Below are positions 35,601-48,893 of a stretch of 64,000 bases of DNA, in pieces. The stretch spans positions 680,326-744,325 of the forward strand of contig VWZF01003402.1 of assembly GCA_013396755.1 (NCBI GenBank), read 5' to 3'. The DNA is from Sclerurus mexicanus (Eukaryota; Chordata; Aves; Passeriformes; Furnariidae). How positions within the stretch are numbered: the stretch's first letter is position 1; every line of letters begins with the position of its first letter. Position numbers and translations under genes: made by a program. A model generated the notes under the pieces. The model saw nothing but the letters and a program-made list of their open reading frames with translations, ran no database searches and was not told the DNA's origin.

Positions 35601-35968
35601 CATATGTAGATGGTTTCAAAATAATGTGCAGTTAAAATTTGTCACCTAGCCTGTCCTGGTAGAGATAATCCACTTTCATTATTTACACCAAAAGCTAATC
35701 ATCCTTTTAATAAACATGTTTCTTTACACACTTATATATACAAATTTGGCTTTCAGTCCTTAGTTCGTTGATTTTGTTTTGTTTTGGTTTGGTTTTTTCT
35801 CTTTTTTAATTATTCGGCTAGGAAGGCCTTTAGTAGTCCATTATGAATATACTGAATGAAAAGGATTCTAAAAGTCAGTGGAGAAAGCTCTCACTAAGTT
35901 CAGAGGATATGAAACTGCCTCAGAAAATCCTGAAAAGTTTTGTTACTTTTTTTTTCATGCTGCAATAC
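32657..35968. other. Unannotated non-coding DNA
   Basis: No gene is recognised. It contains a (TTA/TTG)-type simple repeat at about 32950-33000, a (GT)n run at 34362-34371, A/C-rich sequence near 34925-34965 and a T/G-rich tract at 35770-35815. Confidence 0.45.
32950..33000. repeat. T-rich simple repeat (TTATT/TTG units)
   Basis: The tract contains TTATTTTTATTTATTGTTGT followed by TGTTATTATTTTTATTATTT. It is an imperfect trinucleotide and pentanucleotide simple repeat. Confidence 0.8.
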
Positions 35969-35973
35969 AAACT

Positions 35974-36551
35974 TGCTGGAGTTTAACCCCAGCCAGTGAC
36001 CAAGCACACTCAGCTGCACGCTGACTCTCCCACCAGCAGGATTGGGGAAAGAATCAAAAGGGTAAATGATAGGAAACTTAGGGGTTGAGATAAAGACAGT
36101 TTAATAGGGAAAGAAAAAAACACACACACAAGCAAAGCAAAACAAGGAATTAATTCACTATTTCCCATGGGCAGGCAGGTGTTTGGCTACCCCCAGGACC
36201 CCATCATGTGTACTGGTTACTTGGGAAGACAAACACCATCACTCCAAACATCCCCTCTTCTTCCTTCTTTCTCCCAATTTATATAGTGAACATGATGTCA
36301 TATGGTATGGGATATCCCTTTGGTCAGTTTGGGTCACCTGCCCTCGTTGTGTCTCCTCCCAGCCTCAGGACTTCCTTGAGTGTAGCAGCCTGAAAAGTAG
36401 AAAAGGCCTTGGTTTTAAGCCTTGAGCCCCACTCAGCAATAACAAAAACATCTCTATATTATCAACCCTGTTTTCAGCACAAATCCAAAACAAAGCTGGA
36501 TACCAGCCACTGAAAGAGAATTAACTCTACCACAGACAAAAACAATGCACA
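35974..36551 (-). mobile_element. Solo LTR, avian ERVL family B, copy 1
   Basis: The forward-strand text runs from TGCTGGAGTTTAACCCCAGC to ACAAAAACAATGCACA. It passes GGTTGAGATAAAGACAG, AAGCAAAGCAAAACAAGG, ACTTGGGAAGACAAACACC, and GTTTTCAGCACAAATCC, a layout I recall from a widespread avian ERVL-type LTR. Read on its own (minus) strand, it has a CRE-like TGACATCA (36300-36293), TATATAAA (36285-36278) and an ATTAAA poly(A) signal (36105-36100), in the right order. The flanking bases (AAACT left; CAACT or ACTAA right depending on the exact end) give at best an imperfect 5-bp duplication. The related copy at 49737-50297 is in the opposite orientation. No gag or pol sequence adjoins it. Confidence 0.88.
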
Positions 36552-39500
36552 ACTAAAGGCAAATTTGTTGCACTAAAGTTTGTTCTGCTTGGGTATCTAT
36601 TATGTGACATGAGATCATTCTGAAAGCATTGTTTCCTAAATTAAGTTCCCTGTGAAACTGAGTTTAGAAGAAACAAAAAAGGTCAATTCTCCAGAACTAC
36701 AATACAAAAGCACCATATAATTCCTAGAATTAATATAACCTTAACAATTACATAACTACCTAAATTGCAACGAGATAGGCCCCTGTTCCTTAAACCTTGG
36801 TTTAGAAGAACAGTGATAAAACAAACCACTAATTTTACAAGTTTCTCAGCCAAAAATACTAACCCTAACTCAAAAAGATGTAAGAAAAAACCCTCTATAC
36901 TCTGCTGAGGTAGCTATGCTTGTAAAAACAAAGATTGCATATGATTATTTCCAATTTTTTTTTCTTTTAAAATGCAAAGAAGCCTTCCCCTTTCCATTAT
37001 AACAAAATATACAGAAAAGAAATCCCTTTAGATGCTGCGATCTTAGGCCTTTTTTAGTCTTGCTTGTGTCTAGAAAATAAAAGAGGTGTGCTTATTTTGC
37101 TGTCATAAAATGATAAATTAAAAAAATTACAGATATAGTTTGTATCCACTTTTTTTCCTACAGCGGGTTCTTTTTTCCATAAACATTGAAAGTACTTCAA
37201 AGTATGCCTCTTTTCTTTTTTTTTTTCTTGGATATACAGTTCCTTAGTAAATAGATATTGATCAGGAAAACTATAGACAACTACACTTTATAGCAGCATT
37301 TCAAAGAGTTTTAACTTCTTACTTCTCAATCTGTTTACCATGCTGTTTTGGTAAGTATCATGCTGATGAAGTTCTTGAAGTCAAAACTAAACAACAAAGT
37401 GAGATTTGTTTTTTACAGAAATAATCAGTTTCTCCAACTTAATTTGGGATTTCAAAGTTTTTTCAACCCAGACTAAGAATTGATGCACTTGTAATCAGAA
37501 GTCTTTTTTGCACTAACCTTCTTACATCTGAAAGTGAACTTTTACTAAACTCAGCTACCTGTATGGTAATATAATCCCATGGGGCACAAAATCCAAACTC
37601 CTTTTACCTAATCTGTTTAATTATCTACTGTTTTAAAGAAAAAGCTTGAAGTCTGTAATCAGCTGGAAGTTTGGGTAAAGGACCTATGTGTCCAAAATAT
37701 GATTTTTTTTTAACTCCCAGTGACACATAACTGTATCAGGCCAAGCTTTGAAAAAATGAAAATATTTGCTAATAACACATTTCTTTTCAAGTGGAATCAA
37801 AGGAGACAGAGATGTTCTTTAAAACTAGCACTGGTACAAATATTTGAGAATGAACAATCATGCTGACAACTTAGTATAGATGTGTGAAGAACTGTTAACT
37901 GTAGAGATCCATTAAATCTTTTATGAGCAATAAATTTGCACATTAGTGCTTTTAGGTTGTGTGACATTTAAAACTAATTGTTTAGGAACATTAAACATAT
38001 ATGTGTTTCAGTATATAAAGCAGTCTTTACCTTAAGAAAGAATAGTTCTTTGTGACATTTCAGCAAATTTTACACAAACTGACCAAACGTGTCCTTTCCA
38101 CTTTTTTTTCTGCTGAAATACTTCGGAATTATCTCAAAACTGTTTGTATTAGAGTACTTACTCCTGCCTTACTTGCTTTATGTTGTGTGATGTTTCTGCC
38201 TCATATATAAAATGGGAGAAACTGGCAAATTAATACTGAAGTTGTATGTGCTCCAATGACTAATCTTAGAATTGGAAGTAAAAATCAATGTTTTGCTGGC
38301 TCTTTTGAATTAACACAAAACAAGCAAATTACTACTGACTTGGCAAAAAGAAAAAAACACATACCTGGATAATGACAAAGCAGCAGAATATTTTTGGGCC
38401 AAATTTCTGACATTAATTTTCTTCAAATGTTGACAATAAGAAGTAAACTGCACACAACAATGAAGCTGAATGTACTGCCAATTTCTTTTACTTAAAGGTT
38501 ATAGCAGCCTAATATAATTTTCTCTGGAAGAAGAAATTAGGTAGAAATAGTATAGGCTTTGGAGAGAAGTGACATCTGAAGTAAGAGTTAACTGCAGAAC
38601 GTTCTTCATCCTTTAGGTAAAGACATTAGGGAAAAACATAAGAGGGACACCATTTGTTTGCAGCCAGAAACAATCTCTGACTTTAGATGTCAAGAAAACT
38701 GGAAAAGTAGCTGAACTTATCCCTAAGGAGTATTATGCATCTGAAACTAATAACAAGGTAGGAAGCATGGACTTATTTTGCTGAAATACTGAGAACTTCC
38801 TTTGGAGTCACTGAGGGATGTAGTGCTCAGAATTCCTGAATTGACCAAAGAATTGATAAAAATTATGCTAGATTATCATATATAAATCACACTTTTATTT
38901 TATACTGACACTTTTGTGTATTACTGGGCAATGGTCAATGAGGCACTTTGTTCTGGAATCATTATTTAGAATATTTATTATGCAGTGACAAGGGACCATA
39001 TGAATCTATAAAAGTCAATAGAAAAAAGTCTGGTCTAGAAGATAAACACTGAAACAGTTTATTACAAATAGCAAGGAACTGATCTAACATCCTCATTTTA
39101 AAAGACAAGGAAAAATTTGCTTCAAATATAAAAAAAATAAAGAAGGTAATCTATTTTTCAATAGTTTCTTCAATGCTTCAATTACTTTCTCATTTTTTTT
39201 ATTTTGTTAAAATTTTAAAATATGCACAACTGTGTTGAACACAATCATCTAAATGTAGAACATCTGTCATTAAAGAAAAACTATTTTAAATAAGATATGA
39301 AACAAAATCTCATTTTGACATCTGATGTCTGAGCAAGATAACTGCAACATTAATTCTACTTTTCCATATTTGCAACAAAAAAATTCAGGGATGGATGTTT
39401 AAGTTTAATAACCTTCTAAAACTATTTTAAACAAGGTTCTGAACTTTTCATGAAAACTCTTGGGGAAATTGGGAATTATATTTTGGATAAAACCCCAGAA

Positions 39501-42500
39501 TTACATAGAATGTCTTTTTCCCACCTGCAGCAGAGAAGATGAAAAGAAAATCTGTAGTTGCAGATCCTGATAGTTCAAGATACCCAGCAGGAAACAGCAG
39601 CAATATCTCTTTAGAAGTGAGCTGAAATTGATGCAGTTTATAAAACATCACCACCATCTTTTTTTGACTACCTCTGCTTTAAGGTATCTTGAAAGCTTTG
39701 TTTCTGCATGTTTCTGCATGTGTAATAAATGTAAAATCCCAAGGTCAGGAATTAATATTACATCAGAATAGAACAGGAAATAAATATTTTAAAGCGGAAG
39801 ACTGGAGTTTATCAAATTAAAATATGACATATGTTTAGCAGTGCTGGCCTAAGTATGTACAGCGAGTACAGTTTTAATGGTGTTTTCCATGAATTAGAAA
39901 GCAAAATTTTACTTTCTTTAAAATGCCTAGTACTTATGAAAATTTTACCTAGATTACAAAAGTACTGTATGATGGTCAGGTGCTACATTGTGTAATATAT
40001 TCCTCTGTTATGCCATATTTAGCATTGTAAAACAATGATGGAGGGAGAAAAGAGCATCTATTGAACAACATTTATAATTGAACATTGTTTCTTGCAAATA
40101 ATGGTCAATAGAAAAAAGAAACATCAATAAAGATGCTAAAGCAAATACGAGGGAAATACATTACACATAAAGCAATGTAAGTAGAAATAAGAATAACAGA
40201 TTCACTGTCTGGAGATCTACTGATATACTTAATCTTTTTAATTGGGAATTTCACTTAAAGACGTGAAAATAAATATTATGGTATTTTGAAAATAATGATT
40301 TTTTTTTTGCAAAATAACCTAAGAAATTCTTGGGAACCTTACATAGTAGGAGGAAACAAGAACCTCACAATTTAAAATATCAAAGCTAAATTATTTTATT
40401 AGACCAAAATAATGCTTATTCATTCCTGTCATCACATTTTGATGATTGGACATTTTCACAACATAATTTTTAGACTACGATTTTTGATTTTTAAAAACTT
40501 CTTTGACAATATTTTAGTTTTATCTCACAGAAACTTAAGAACTATGACATTTTCTTACATCTTGAAAGAGAATATAATTTTTCTTTCTGTGATGGCACTA
40601 AAGAAGGTGGATTGATGTTTAAAAAATAAAATAAAATGTGTTGAATATATTCCTTTAAACTGAAGCCAAGCATACACTCAGTGTTGATATGACATATTTC
40701 ACAGGACAGTGAAACTGTGTTTTTATATTCTTAAGCTGTGACATTCATGAATTAGTAATTTTCTCTTTTGGATGAGAAGAATAGGACTCAGAGGCAATAA
40801 TCACTGATTTTCTAACAGAAAATAATGAAAAATAGTCCTCTGACCCAAAGTCATAACAGTAAAGGAATAATTTCTGAACTTTTTTTTCAGTAACATTATT
40901 CACGGTGTAAGATATTTTGCTGTAGTATGACTTTTTACGTTATGGCCTGGACAGATTTCTGCAATATAATTGTGTTTCCTTATTTAGAAGAAATATAGCT
41001 TAACAAAAATCAAGCCAAGTCTATTGCATCAAACCAGAAATAATACTCAAATTACCATGCTTTCTAGTTTAGTGTCAAAAACTTTATTCCAGTTCCGAGA
41101 ATGAATTTTCATTCCCTGCAGATCCTCCAGTACTGTCACTGAGGCAAAGAAGATCTTTATTCAGCTGAAATCCATGTGCCCCCTCTAAAGTACTAGTAGC
41201 AGTATTTACTGGTAAAAAGGTAGTGAATTAGAAAATTCAAAAGAAAATTCTATTCAAGCAGATAAAGAAAATGAGGGAAAGAAAAAGAAAAAAAATAAAG
41301 AACAAAGGAGAAAAAAGGGAAACTTAGATCTCCTCCTCTGTCTAGGAAAAAAATATATTCTAATGAATGAATCAGGCAAGAAACCTTTTGAATAGGAATT
41401 TCTAAATAATATCCCCAACCCCAATCTTCAAGATTGTTTGCTAAACCTGATAGTAAAAAATTAAATTATTCTATATTAGAAAGATCAGGTATTTCTGTCA
41501 ACTGAACATATAAACTGGGCTCAACTTTCCTCTCTCTATCAGTTTTGCTATAATTTACAGAAACACAGTGTTTTTTTTGTGAATAGATGACAGCATTCAC
41601 ATTTGCTTAACATATCCTAGCACGGGTGGTGTGAAACCTATCATGCTCCATATGAATAGTTGCAGAGAATGCAGGCCAAGAAAAACCTGTTCCACGTTCT
41701 TAAAATACCAAGATCATTCTGGGAACAAGAAATTCTTAGGTAACTCTTCTGGCTTGACATATTTTATTAATGTTGAGTACTCTTGATAGATATATAGAGA
41801 GGTAATAAGGTTTGGGGCCAAGGTACTTGCTTTAGGCTTTCTGTACTGGAGTAAATTTCCTGAAGCTTTTCCAATTTTGTCTCCACTAATATCATGTATG
41901 CTACTAAATAAATAAAAAAAATCAGGGGAAAAAAAAGGTAATGAATCGTTCTGCTTTAATTGCTGAAATTTCTGGAATGAAGGAATTTTCAATTTCAAAT
42001 TTTTATAAAGGGGTTCAGGGAGTCTGTGATAGATTGAAAGGATATTATATCAATTGCTTTTACCTACTTTCTAAGTGTTTTAATAATCTGGTTAATACTT
42101 TAATGGCATTTTATGAGACAAATTATACATAAACATCAGTATAACATTTTAAATGATAAAGCAGGACTTTATGGTAATTGTTGCTAATTTTGAAAAATCC
42201 TCAAGTTCCCAGTGTTTCAATTTAACTATATGTCTAATTGCACTACTATGAACTCTGCCTTGTAACATAAATATTCAAGCAACCACTCCAAGATATACAG
42301 TATTATTGTTACTAAATGCACAAACAGTTACAAGGTTATAGCTATCAATCCAAATATTTAATATTTCTGATTGCAGCTGACAGCTATAAACATTCATTCT
42401 CAATTATCCTTATTTACAAGATGTGAGGATCTGGTCCCAAGTAAACAAAATGTTTTATATGTGGTTTTAAGGAGCTACATTTTGTCTGAAGGACTTCCAG

Positions 42501-44259
42501 TGTTTAAAACCCTCTAAGTGCAGCACTGGCATAAAAAGGTCAGAAAGAAGATGCATCTGTAAAATTGCATGACTTCCCTCAAGTTGATGTTTTGCAGGCA
42601 TACAAAATAAATAATAGTGGACAAGGAAGAAAAGTTATATTAAACAATGTGTCCAAAGATTAAACAGATTTTTCCTGCCCTATTTTTCCTTTGTCCTTTA
42701 TTAAACACTTTAATTTCATATACTTTAAATAGCTTCTAGATATCAGTTTGTTAAGCATTATAATAAATAATCTTTTATTATATACGGAAGAAGTGCTATC
42801 AATGTTGCATTACCATAATTGTTTCCCTGTTGATGTGATATATGATATTACATTACATTATGGCAATTTCAAATATTATCTTTTACTGAGTGTCTTTAAT
42901 TTTAATAGACATATTGTTAGGATTGCATAGCAACTGCTGATATTAAATAATACAACTAGAACTTCTCCACAATGAATGCATTTTTCACTAAACACGTCAC
43001 CATCTACTGTTAGAATCACTTAAGAGTAAAACTTCTTAAAAAAAGATAATCACACAAAACCTAATTTACCATGCTTTATTTTCTAACATCACATGCTGCT
43101 TTCAGTCTAAGTATTAACTTCTCCCCAGTAACCATATGCATTGATGAATGAACAATATTTGAAATTGATAAGCCAATGATTGCATACTCAACTCATTTCT
43201 GCGGCCAAAGACTGTTCTCCAGCCCTTGGGGAAACTCCAGTATCTTTATGAGAATATTTAACTAATAAGCCAATAACTTGATGTCCTAGACAAAAAATAC
43301 TTCAGACAGATTACATGCTAATTATAACTTAATTAGCCAGACAGGAAAAAAGTACAGATTAGTGTGTCTGTGGTTGTGTAGCGATAAGCATGTTATATGA
43401 ATGCATCTAACCACAGAGGATATAAAACCATTCTGGGGAAAATAATTTTAGAAGCTGTCATTGTATTTCTGTTCAGTACATAGACTGCAGTGAGAAAGTT
43501 TTGTGGAGATTTTCTTTGTGATTGCTTTTTGAAATTTTGTTCATATGTAAATTTTGTTTAATAAAAACTGTAACATAGAAATGGTATTTATTTCAGTTTA
43601 GAAAAAATGAAGTCTTACTTAGATTTCTCTGGAAACTTCCTTAGCTCTTGAAGTTATTCTTTTGATGCCATGAAATACAATACTCAGGATAGAAATTGTG
43701 TGATACTTACTCTACCTAGATAGAAAATAAATATGCAAAATTTAAGAACATTTTTGAGGACTTAATTTTGCTTTATGTCAGGTGAATTTTTTGTTTAGAT
43801 AGAATCAAAGTGCCACCAACTAGAATTTGCACAGAATAAAAATATGTCTATGTAAGAACTTCAAGTAACTTTTCTAAAATAATACAGTAGACATGAAAAA
43901 TTTCAGTTTGTTTATTAGCAGATATTACTTTAGATTGGGTGGTCTGAATTGACTTATGGAAGAGCTTCATAGGTAGAGAAGAGAAAAACATATATAAAAA
44001 TTAACTATTTATTCAACTCTAAAATAAAAACAAAATAAAAAATTGACAGATAATTTTAAAAATAAAAAAATAAAACAATACATATGTAAAGAACACTTTG
44101 TAAGACAAAAAGTCATTTATAGAAAGAAAATATTCACTCTTTTGAGCATGTAGAATGTGAAATATTAAAAAAAAAACTATCAGGCACCATTTAAACATTG
44201 AACTTTCAATAAAGAATAATTTTCTCTTGCTCTATGCCAATGTTGCAACATCAGAGATT

Positions 44260-44282
44260 AAATAAATATATATATATATATG
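44260..44282. repeat. (TA)n microsatellite
   Basis: ATATATATATATATAT is followed by GTGCATATAC. It is a short dinucleotide repeat. Confidence 0.85.
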
Positions 44283-44547
44283 TGCATATACATATTCCAT
44301 TGCCCTGAACTAGATACAAGAATAAAACTCCCTGTGGAGAAGGAAGGAAAACAAGGAACAGAATGAAAACAAACTTTTTGGTTTTTTTGACTTTGTTGTT
44401 GATGCTATGAAGCATTTGGTGTTAATACTGTGCACCATGGCATATTCTAGAATAACAGACATATTTGTTTCACCTTGATCACTGGACTATGAATGTTCAT
44501 GGAATCAAATTTATTTAACATTCACAAGCATTGGTAATACTTGAGAC

Positions 44548-44579
44548 TTTTTTTTTTGTGGGTTTTTTTTTTTTTTTTT
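44548..44579. repeat. T10-GTGGG-T17 tract
   Basis: Ten T are followed by GTGGG (44558-44562) and then seventeen T. A related arrangement, T34-GTGGGTGG-T14, lies at 46721-46776. Confidence 0.85.
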
Positions 44580-44924
44580 GGACATGGCTGCCAGAGTTTT
44601 TCAGTGTTTGAAATCCATTTTTTATTCCAGTTTGAGACTACTAAGGTGTAAGTAGGCAAGATGTTTTATAAGGTCTGTAATGTTCTATGAAGCTAATACC
44701 CAAATATGAACTGTCCGGTAATAGGAGTTAATTTTCTTCTTGGCATATTATCTAAACTGTCTATTTCATACATTTTATAGTTTTATAAAATGCATATTGA
44801 TCACTGTTGAAGATAGATGCTAAAACATTTCATTCTAATGACTAGCTTTCCATTGTGACTTGATTTTTACAAAAAAGATGCCTTGAAGAATGTAATCTCT
44901 CTTACCATTCCTTCTTATAATTAA

Positions 44925-45000
44925 AAAAACCCCAACCAAACAAAACCAAAACAAAAACAACAACAAAAAAGAAAACAAACCCCCAAAAACTACCAACAAA
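44925..45000. repeat. A/C-rich low-complexity tract
   Basis: AAAAAAACCCCAACCAAACA, AACCAAAACAAAAACAACAA and similar sequence. There is no regular unit. Confidence 0.75.
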
Positions 45001-46699
45001 ATCTATCACTAATTGGAAGTTTATTTTTCCTGACATCAGATTTTTCTTCTGTTTGGCAGGAAAGGAAATAAGAGATCCAAGTAACTTGATGGATGTAATG
45101 AAAACACACCAGCTATATATGATTAAATGAAATCTTATTTCATGTAAGTAGCAAAGTATTAGAAATCTGATTTCTCTTCTATAAAAGGTTATGTTAAAGG
45201 TTATTCTGTTTCTTCAAAAGTCATTCTAAATTCTGCTCGATTCACTCTTTGTACTCTGTGCTGCACATCATCTTGAACTAAAGATTTCCATTACTTTCCA
45301 TGTTTTAATATAGCAAGTCTTCTGTAAGCATAGGTCAAACCCTCCTCTTTTACAATGGTATCATTCTGGGAAAATAATGTTGAAATCAGTGAAATTACTT
45401 TGTAAACCAGGCTTTTACAGAGTATATAAGAATAATTAGAATTAAATATTGTTGCTTGTAGGCCATGTTTCATAATGCTATATATGTTTGCATCAGCTTT
45501 GATTTGCTGTCAAATTCAATTTTGTTAGTGTTTCAGGCATCAAATTGTTTCTTTTTAGACTGTGGTCTTTATTGTAGAATCTGATATGAGCATGTGTCTT
45601 CCACAAAGAGGAAACTTTTCTAACAAATTACGGAACAAAAATAGCTTATCTTTTTCTATGTCCAAAATTTGAAGAAGATGCAGTTTTCTGTAACTGAACC
45701 AATTGGATTGTACTAATTGGATTGAAAAGGCTTGAAGCGTTCACATATTAAACACCTTAAATTTTCTGTTGTTTGTCTTCAGTTAAGGGCAGCTGCTGCC
45801 CATAGACCTCACGACAACTCTATCATATTCTGTGACAAAACTGTCCCGAATCAGGCACACTAATGCCCAAGTAGTCCTAAAATAATTGCAACTGCAGCAA
45901 TTACAGTCATGTCTGAATTTTGTTTACATCTTTTGATTTAGTAGCATAATGTCATTCAAAGCTGTGTATACAATTAAATGTCACATATGCAGAAAGTCTG
46001 TAATATGCTGATCTCAGAGGAAAAAGATAAAAAGTCTCCATAAACAAATATGCAAGATAACAGAAAGTATACTGGTTAAAAACATAGTTTGAGAAATATT
46101 ACTTCAGGGACTTAAGCAATCCATAACAACATTTAATCAACAAAATGGTTATCTCATTAATTTTGTTTTCTCCAACTCTCTTTTTCTCATTCCTTCCCTC
46201 TCTTTTATCTTCACACTTTTTCTTCTTATGTATAAGCTTTAATTTAATATTTAAAAAGATACCTTGAAAGATTACATTTATTTTCATTTAATTTAACAAA
46301 AGGAAGCTCCTTTTTGTTGTTTTGAAATCAATATGTAATACCTTTAGGGAGATATATGCACTCCAGGCTGAAGACAAAGTAGGGGATCTCTTGCATTATC
46401 AATACTTTGCTTCTCATGGTACTGAACGTTCACTCCAGAGAATCTGCTAATTCTTATTTTACTCTTCACCACACTCAAAGATATCCAAAGATGACACTTA
46501 TTGCTTCAAATGTGCACAGCAGCTCTGCACAGATGAAATAAGTTTGCAGGCAATAAGAACAAATTGACTGTGGCAGTGAAATTCTGAAATTACTCTGAAA
46601 CTGTGTTTTCATTTTTTAAGAGACAGTATCTTTCTCGTAAGAAAGACCAAAATACCAGTAAACCTGTAGGTAAATCTAGTAATAGTTTCTTACCTTTGT

Positions 46700-46719
46700 T
46701 TGTTTGGTTGTTTGGTTTT

Positions 46720-46755
<36 letters not shown>

Positions 46756-46802
46756 TGGGTGGTTTTTTTTTTTTTTAGTTTTTGTTTGTTTTGGTGGGGT
46801 TT
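46700..46802. repeat. Long T/G-rich tract with a T34 homopolymer
   Basis: TTTGTTTGTTTGG-type sequence leads into 34 consecutive T (46721-46754), then GTGGGTGG, then T14 (46763-46776), then more T/G-rich sequence. The lysine-rich minus-strand frame across it (46590-46856) is an artefact of the homopolymer. The exact run length may be affected by sequencing error. Confidence 0.85.
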
Positions 46803-48888
46803 TTTTAAGGAAATAAAATTGTAGGAAAAAAATGTGGAACAAAGAGCTCCACACAATATATAGGGAACAAGTGAAAAAGAGAACGTAGGTTAGGTTACTA
46901 AAAATAACCTATTACAAAATTTATATTGAGAAGAATTCATTGTGTCAGATATTTTGTCAGGAACCTTGCATATTCGAAGACATTAATCCTGTTTGGTGGT
47001 TTATTTATTTATTAGCTTTTTAAATGTGAAATGCACTGGTGGACAAAGAATTTTAAGACTCTAAATGCACACTGGATATAATACCAAGTTTTTACACAAC
47101 ATTATTTGCATAGTTTGTTTCTATTCTTTTTAAAAACAGCATGCTATTGTGTTTGTATGAAGGTGTAAATTCATGCATATGTAAACTAACTTCTCTTGGC
47201 AACATAATATAGAAGTGTCATTAATCCTGCAAATTTCAGCCAGTAAATTACTTATTTTTCACCTAACAATAGCCATTAACATAGCAGCAGTCCTAACTTT
47301 GTTTTACCTTGAATACTGCTGTACAGAAACCATCTCAATCTTCTGAACAGGTACAGAATCCTGCACTGAAGATTGATGTAGGGAAATACTAAGAAATAAT
47401 ACTAAAAAATAATGAAAAGAACAGTAGAATTCTGGGTGAACACTGCTCCTGTGTAGGTTGACTAGCATGTTTGAATTTATGAATTCACTTAAACACTGAC
47501 TCTACTAAGCAGGTATTATGTGAGTGGCCAAATGACAAATTACCAAGGTATTGTTTGAAAAACATGTTTTGGAAGCCCCTGTTTCTATCTAGATAGCAAG
47601 AAAAAAAAATTAAAGTATCTCAGTTAAAAAGAAAAAGGCTCTTGACTTTAAACTTCTATGTCTACATTGTTACTTACCTCTGATCAGTACTTAGGGCTAG
47701 TGGATCACACTATTTGGTACCTCTCTGTCTGACTAGAAAATAGTTTTGCATGTGATATTGTCTGAGCAGCTAATCAGCAATAGCCAGGTCTACTAACTTG
47801 AACTGATTCCAGTGCATCTTGTCTTTGTGGGTCTCTCCCTTTCTCTTGGTTAAACCAGACTGGGATTTAGGGAACAACTCAGAGTCATTCAGTCCTGCTG
47901 AAGTACTCAGAGCATGTCTTCAATGTAAGGCAGAAATCCTTCAGGAACTGTGTTTGTGAATAGACTGGGGAAATAGTATTTTGTATACAATCTTCTTTGT
48001 TAGGTAAACAAGCATTTCAGTTCAGCTACCTCACAGATGCAGTACCATCACCTGTGATTGAATTATACAAAAGTATAAAACAAAAGCTATATACTCATAT
48101 ATATTAGTTTTAGCATTCAAGAGCAGATTTTTAGAATTTCTAGTAAGTAGAATCACTTGTGTAGTTAAGGCTCCTAAATTCCAGAATCTGGTAGAGTTTA
48201 TTATTAGCATCCTGTTACAGTGTACATTTTCCTGCTCCTAACATATGTGTTATCAGTTTTGTGACGTAACTAAAATTTTCCCATGGTTTCCAGAAAGCCT
48301 TAGACAACTTCAACTTTGTGACCACAACATCATGACTAGATGCTAATTTCAGCATCTACTAAATATTGCTTTGAAGACACTGAAAACCATTACTGAATAT
48401 AGCCACTTGTCTATGAGGCCAGAGATCAGTGCTGCCTGGGTATTGTGGTTTAGTATGTTTAGCTTATCTCTTCATTTTTCTTAAGACATTAATAATTCCT
48501 TTATTTTTTTCTAATTGCAACTTAAATCCAAACAAACTTCTTGAAGACAAGTTGTCTGCCACTATCTCTCTCTAAATTAATTCTTTTTTTTTCATGTAAT
48601 TTTTTTTTCTCTTCACTTATCCCTCTAAAGTCTATAGTAAATCTGAAGCATTACAACTGAGTGGGATAGTTTTCATTCCTTTTAACAAGATGTTCAGTGT
48701 AAGCACGCTCTGGGATCCACTTCTGTCCACTTTATCACTTCTTTGTAAGTTTATATTTATAAGTGTTTTAGAAACATTCTGCTCCACTGCTGTTGAAGAT
48801 ACTGGGGTTCTGTGTGATACTATGGATATAGGTTAAACGAAGTAGGAATCTCGTCTCATCTCTGACTCATAACATGGAAAGAAATGAA

Positions 48889-48893
48889 AACTT
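48889..48893. repeat. Left target-site duplication (AACTT), imperfect
   Basis: AACTT precedes the TGTGGTGG terminus of the second family A LTR. AACTG (49457-49461) follows its end; four of five bases match, consistent with one later mutation. Confidence 0.55.

Larger units (their letters stand above)
36552..48888. other. Long A+T-rich stretch without recognised mobile elements (12.3 kb)
   Basis: This is the longest part of the window in which I recognise no CR1, LTR or SINE. It holds simple sequences: a TA microsatellite at about 44260-44282, T-run/GTGGG/T-run at 44548-44579, an A/C-rich tract at 44925-45000 and the long T run at 46721-46754. Short frames of 60-94 codons occur on both strands without recognisable domains. 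It could contain regulatory DNA or an intron interior; exons were not recognised. Confidence 0.4.

Noticed and set aside
39700..39722. TTTCTGCATGTTTCTGCATG as a regulatory repeat
   Set aside because: It is a two-copy 10-base slippage duplication with no further copies.
46590..46856. Lysine-rich protein on the minus strand
   Set aside because: The frame exists only because of the T34 and T14 runs, and the opposite-strand frame (46603-46824) is its mirror.
48442..48470. Another LTR start (TTGTGGTTTAG)
   Set aside because: The similarity to family A/B termini ends after about 11 bases.
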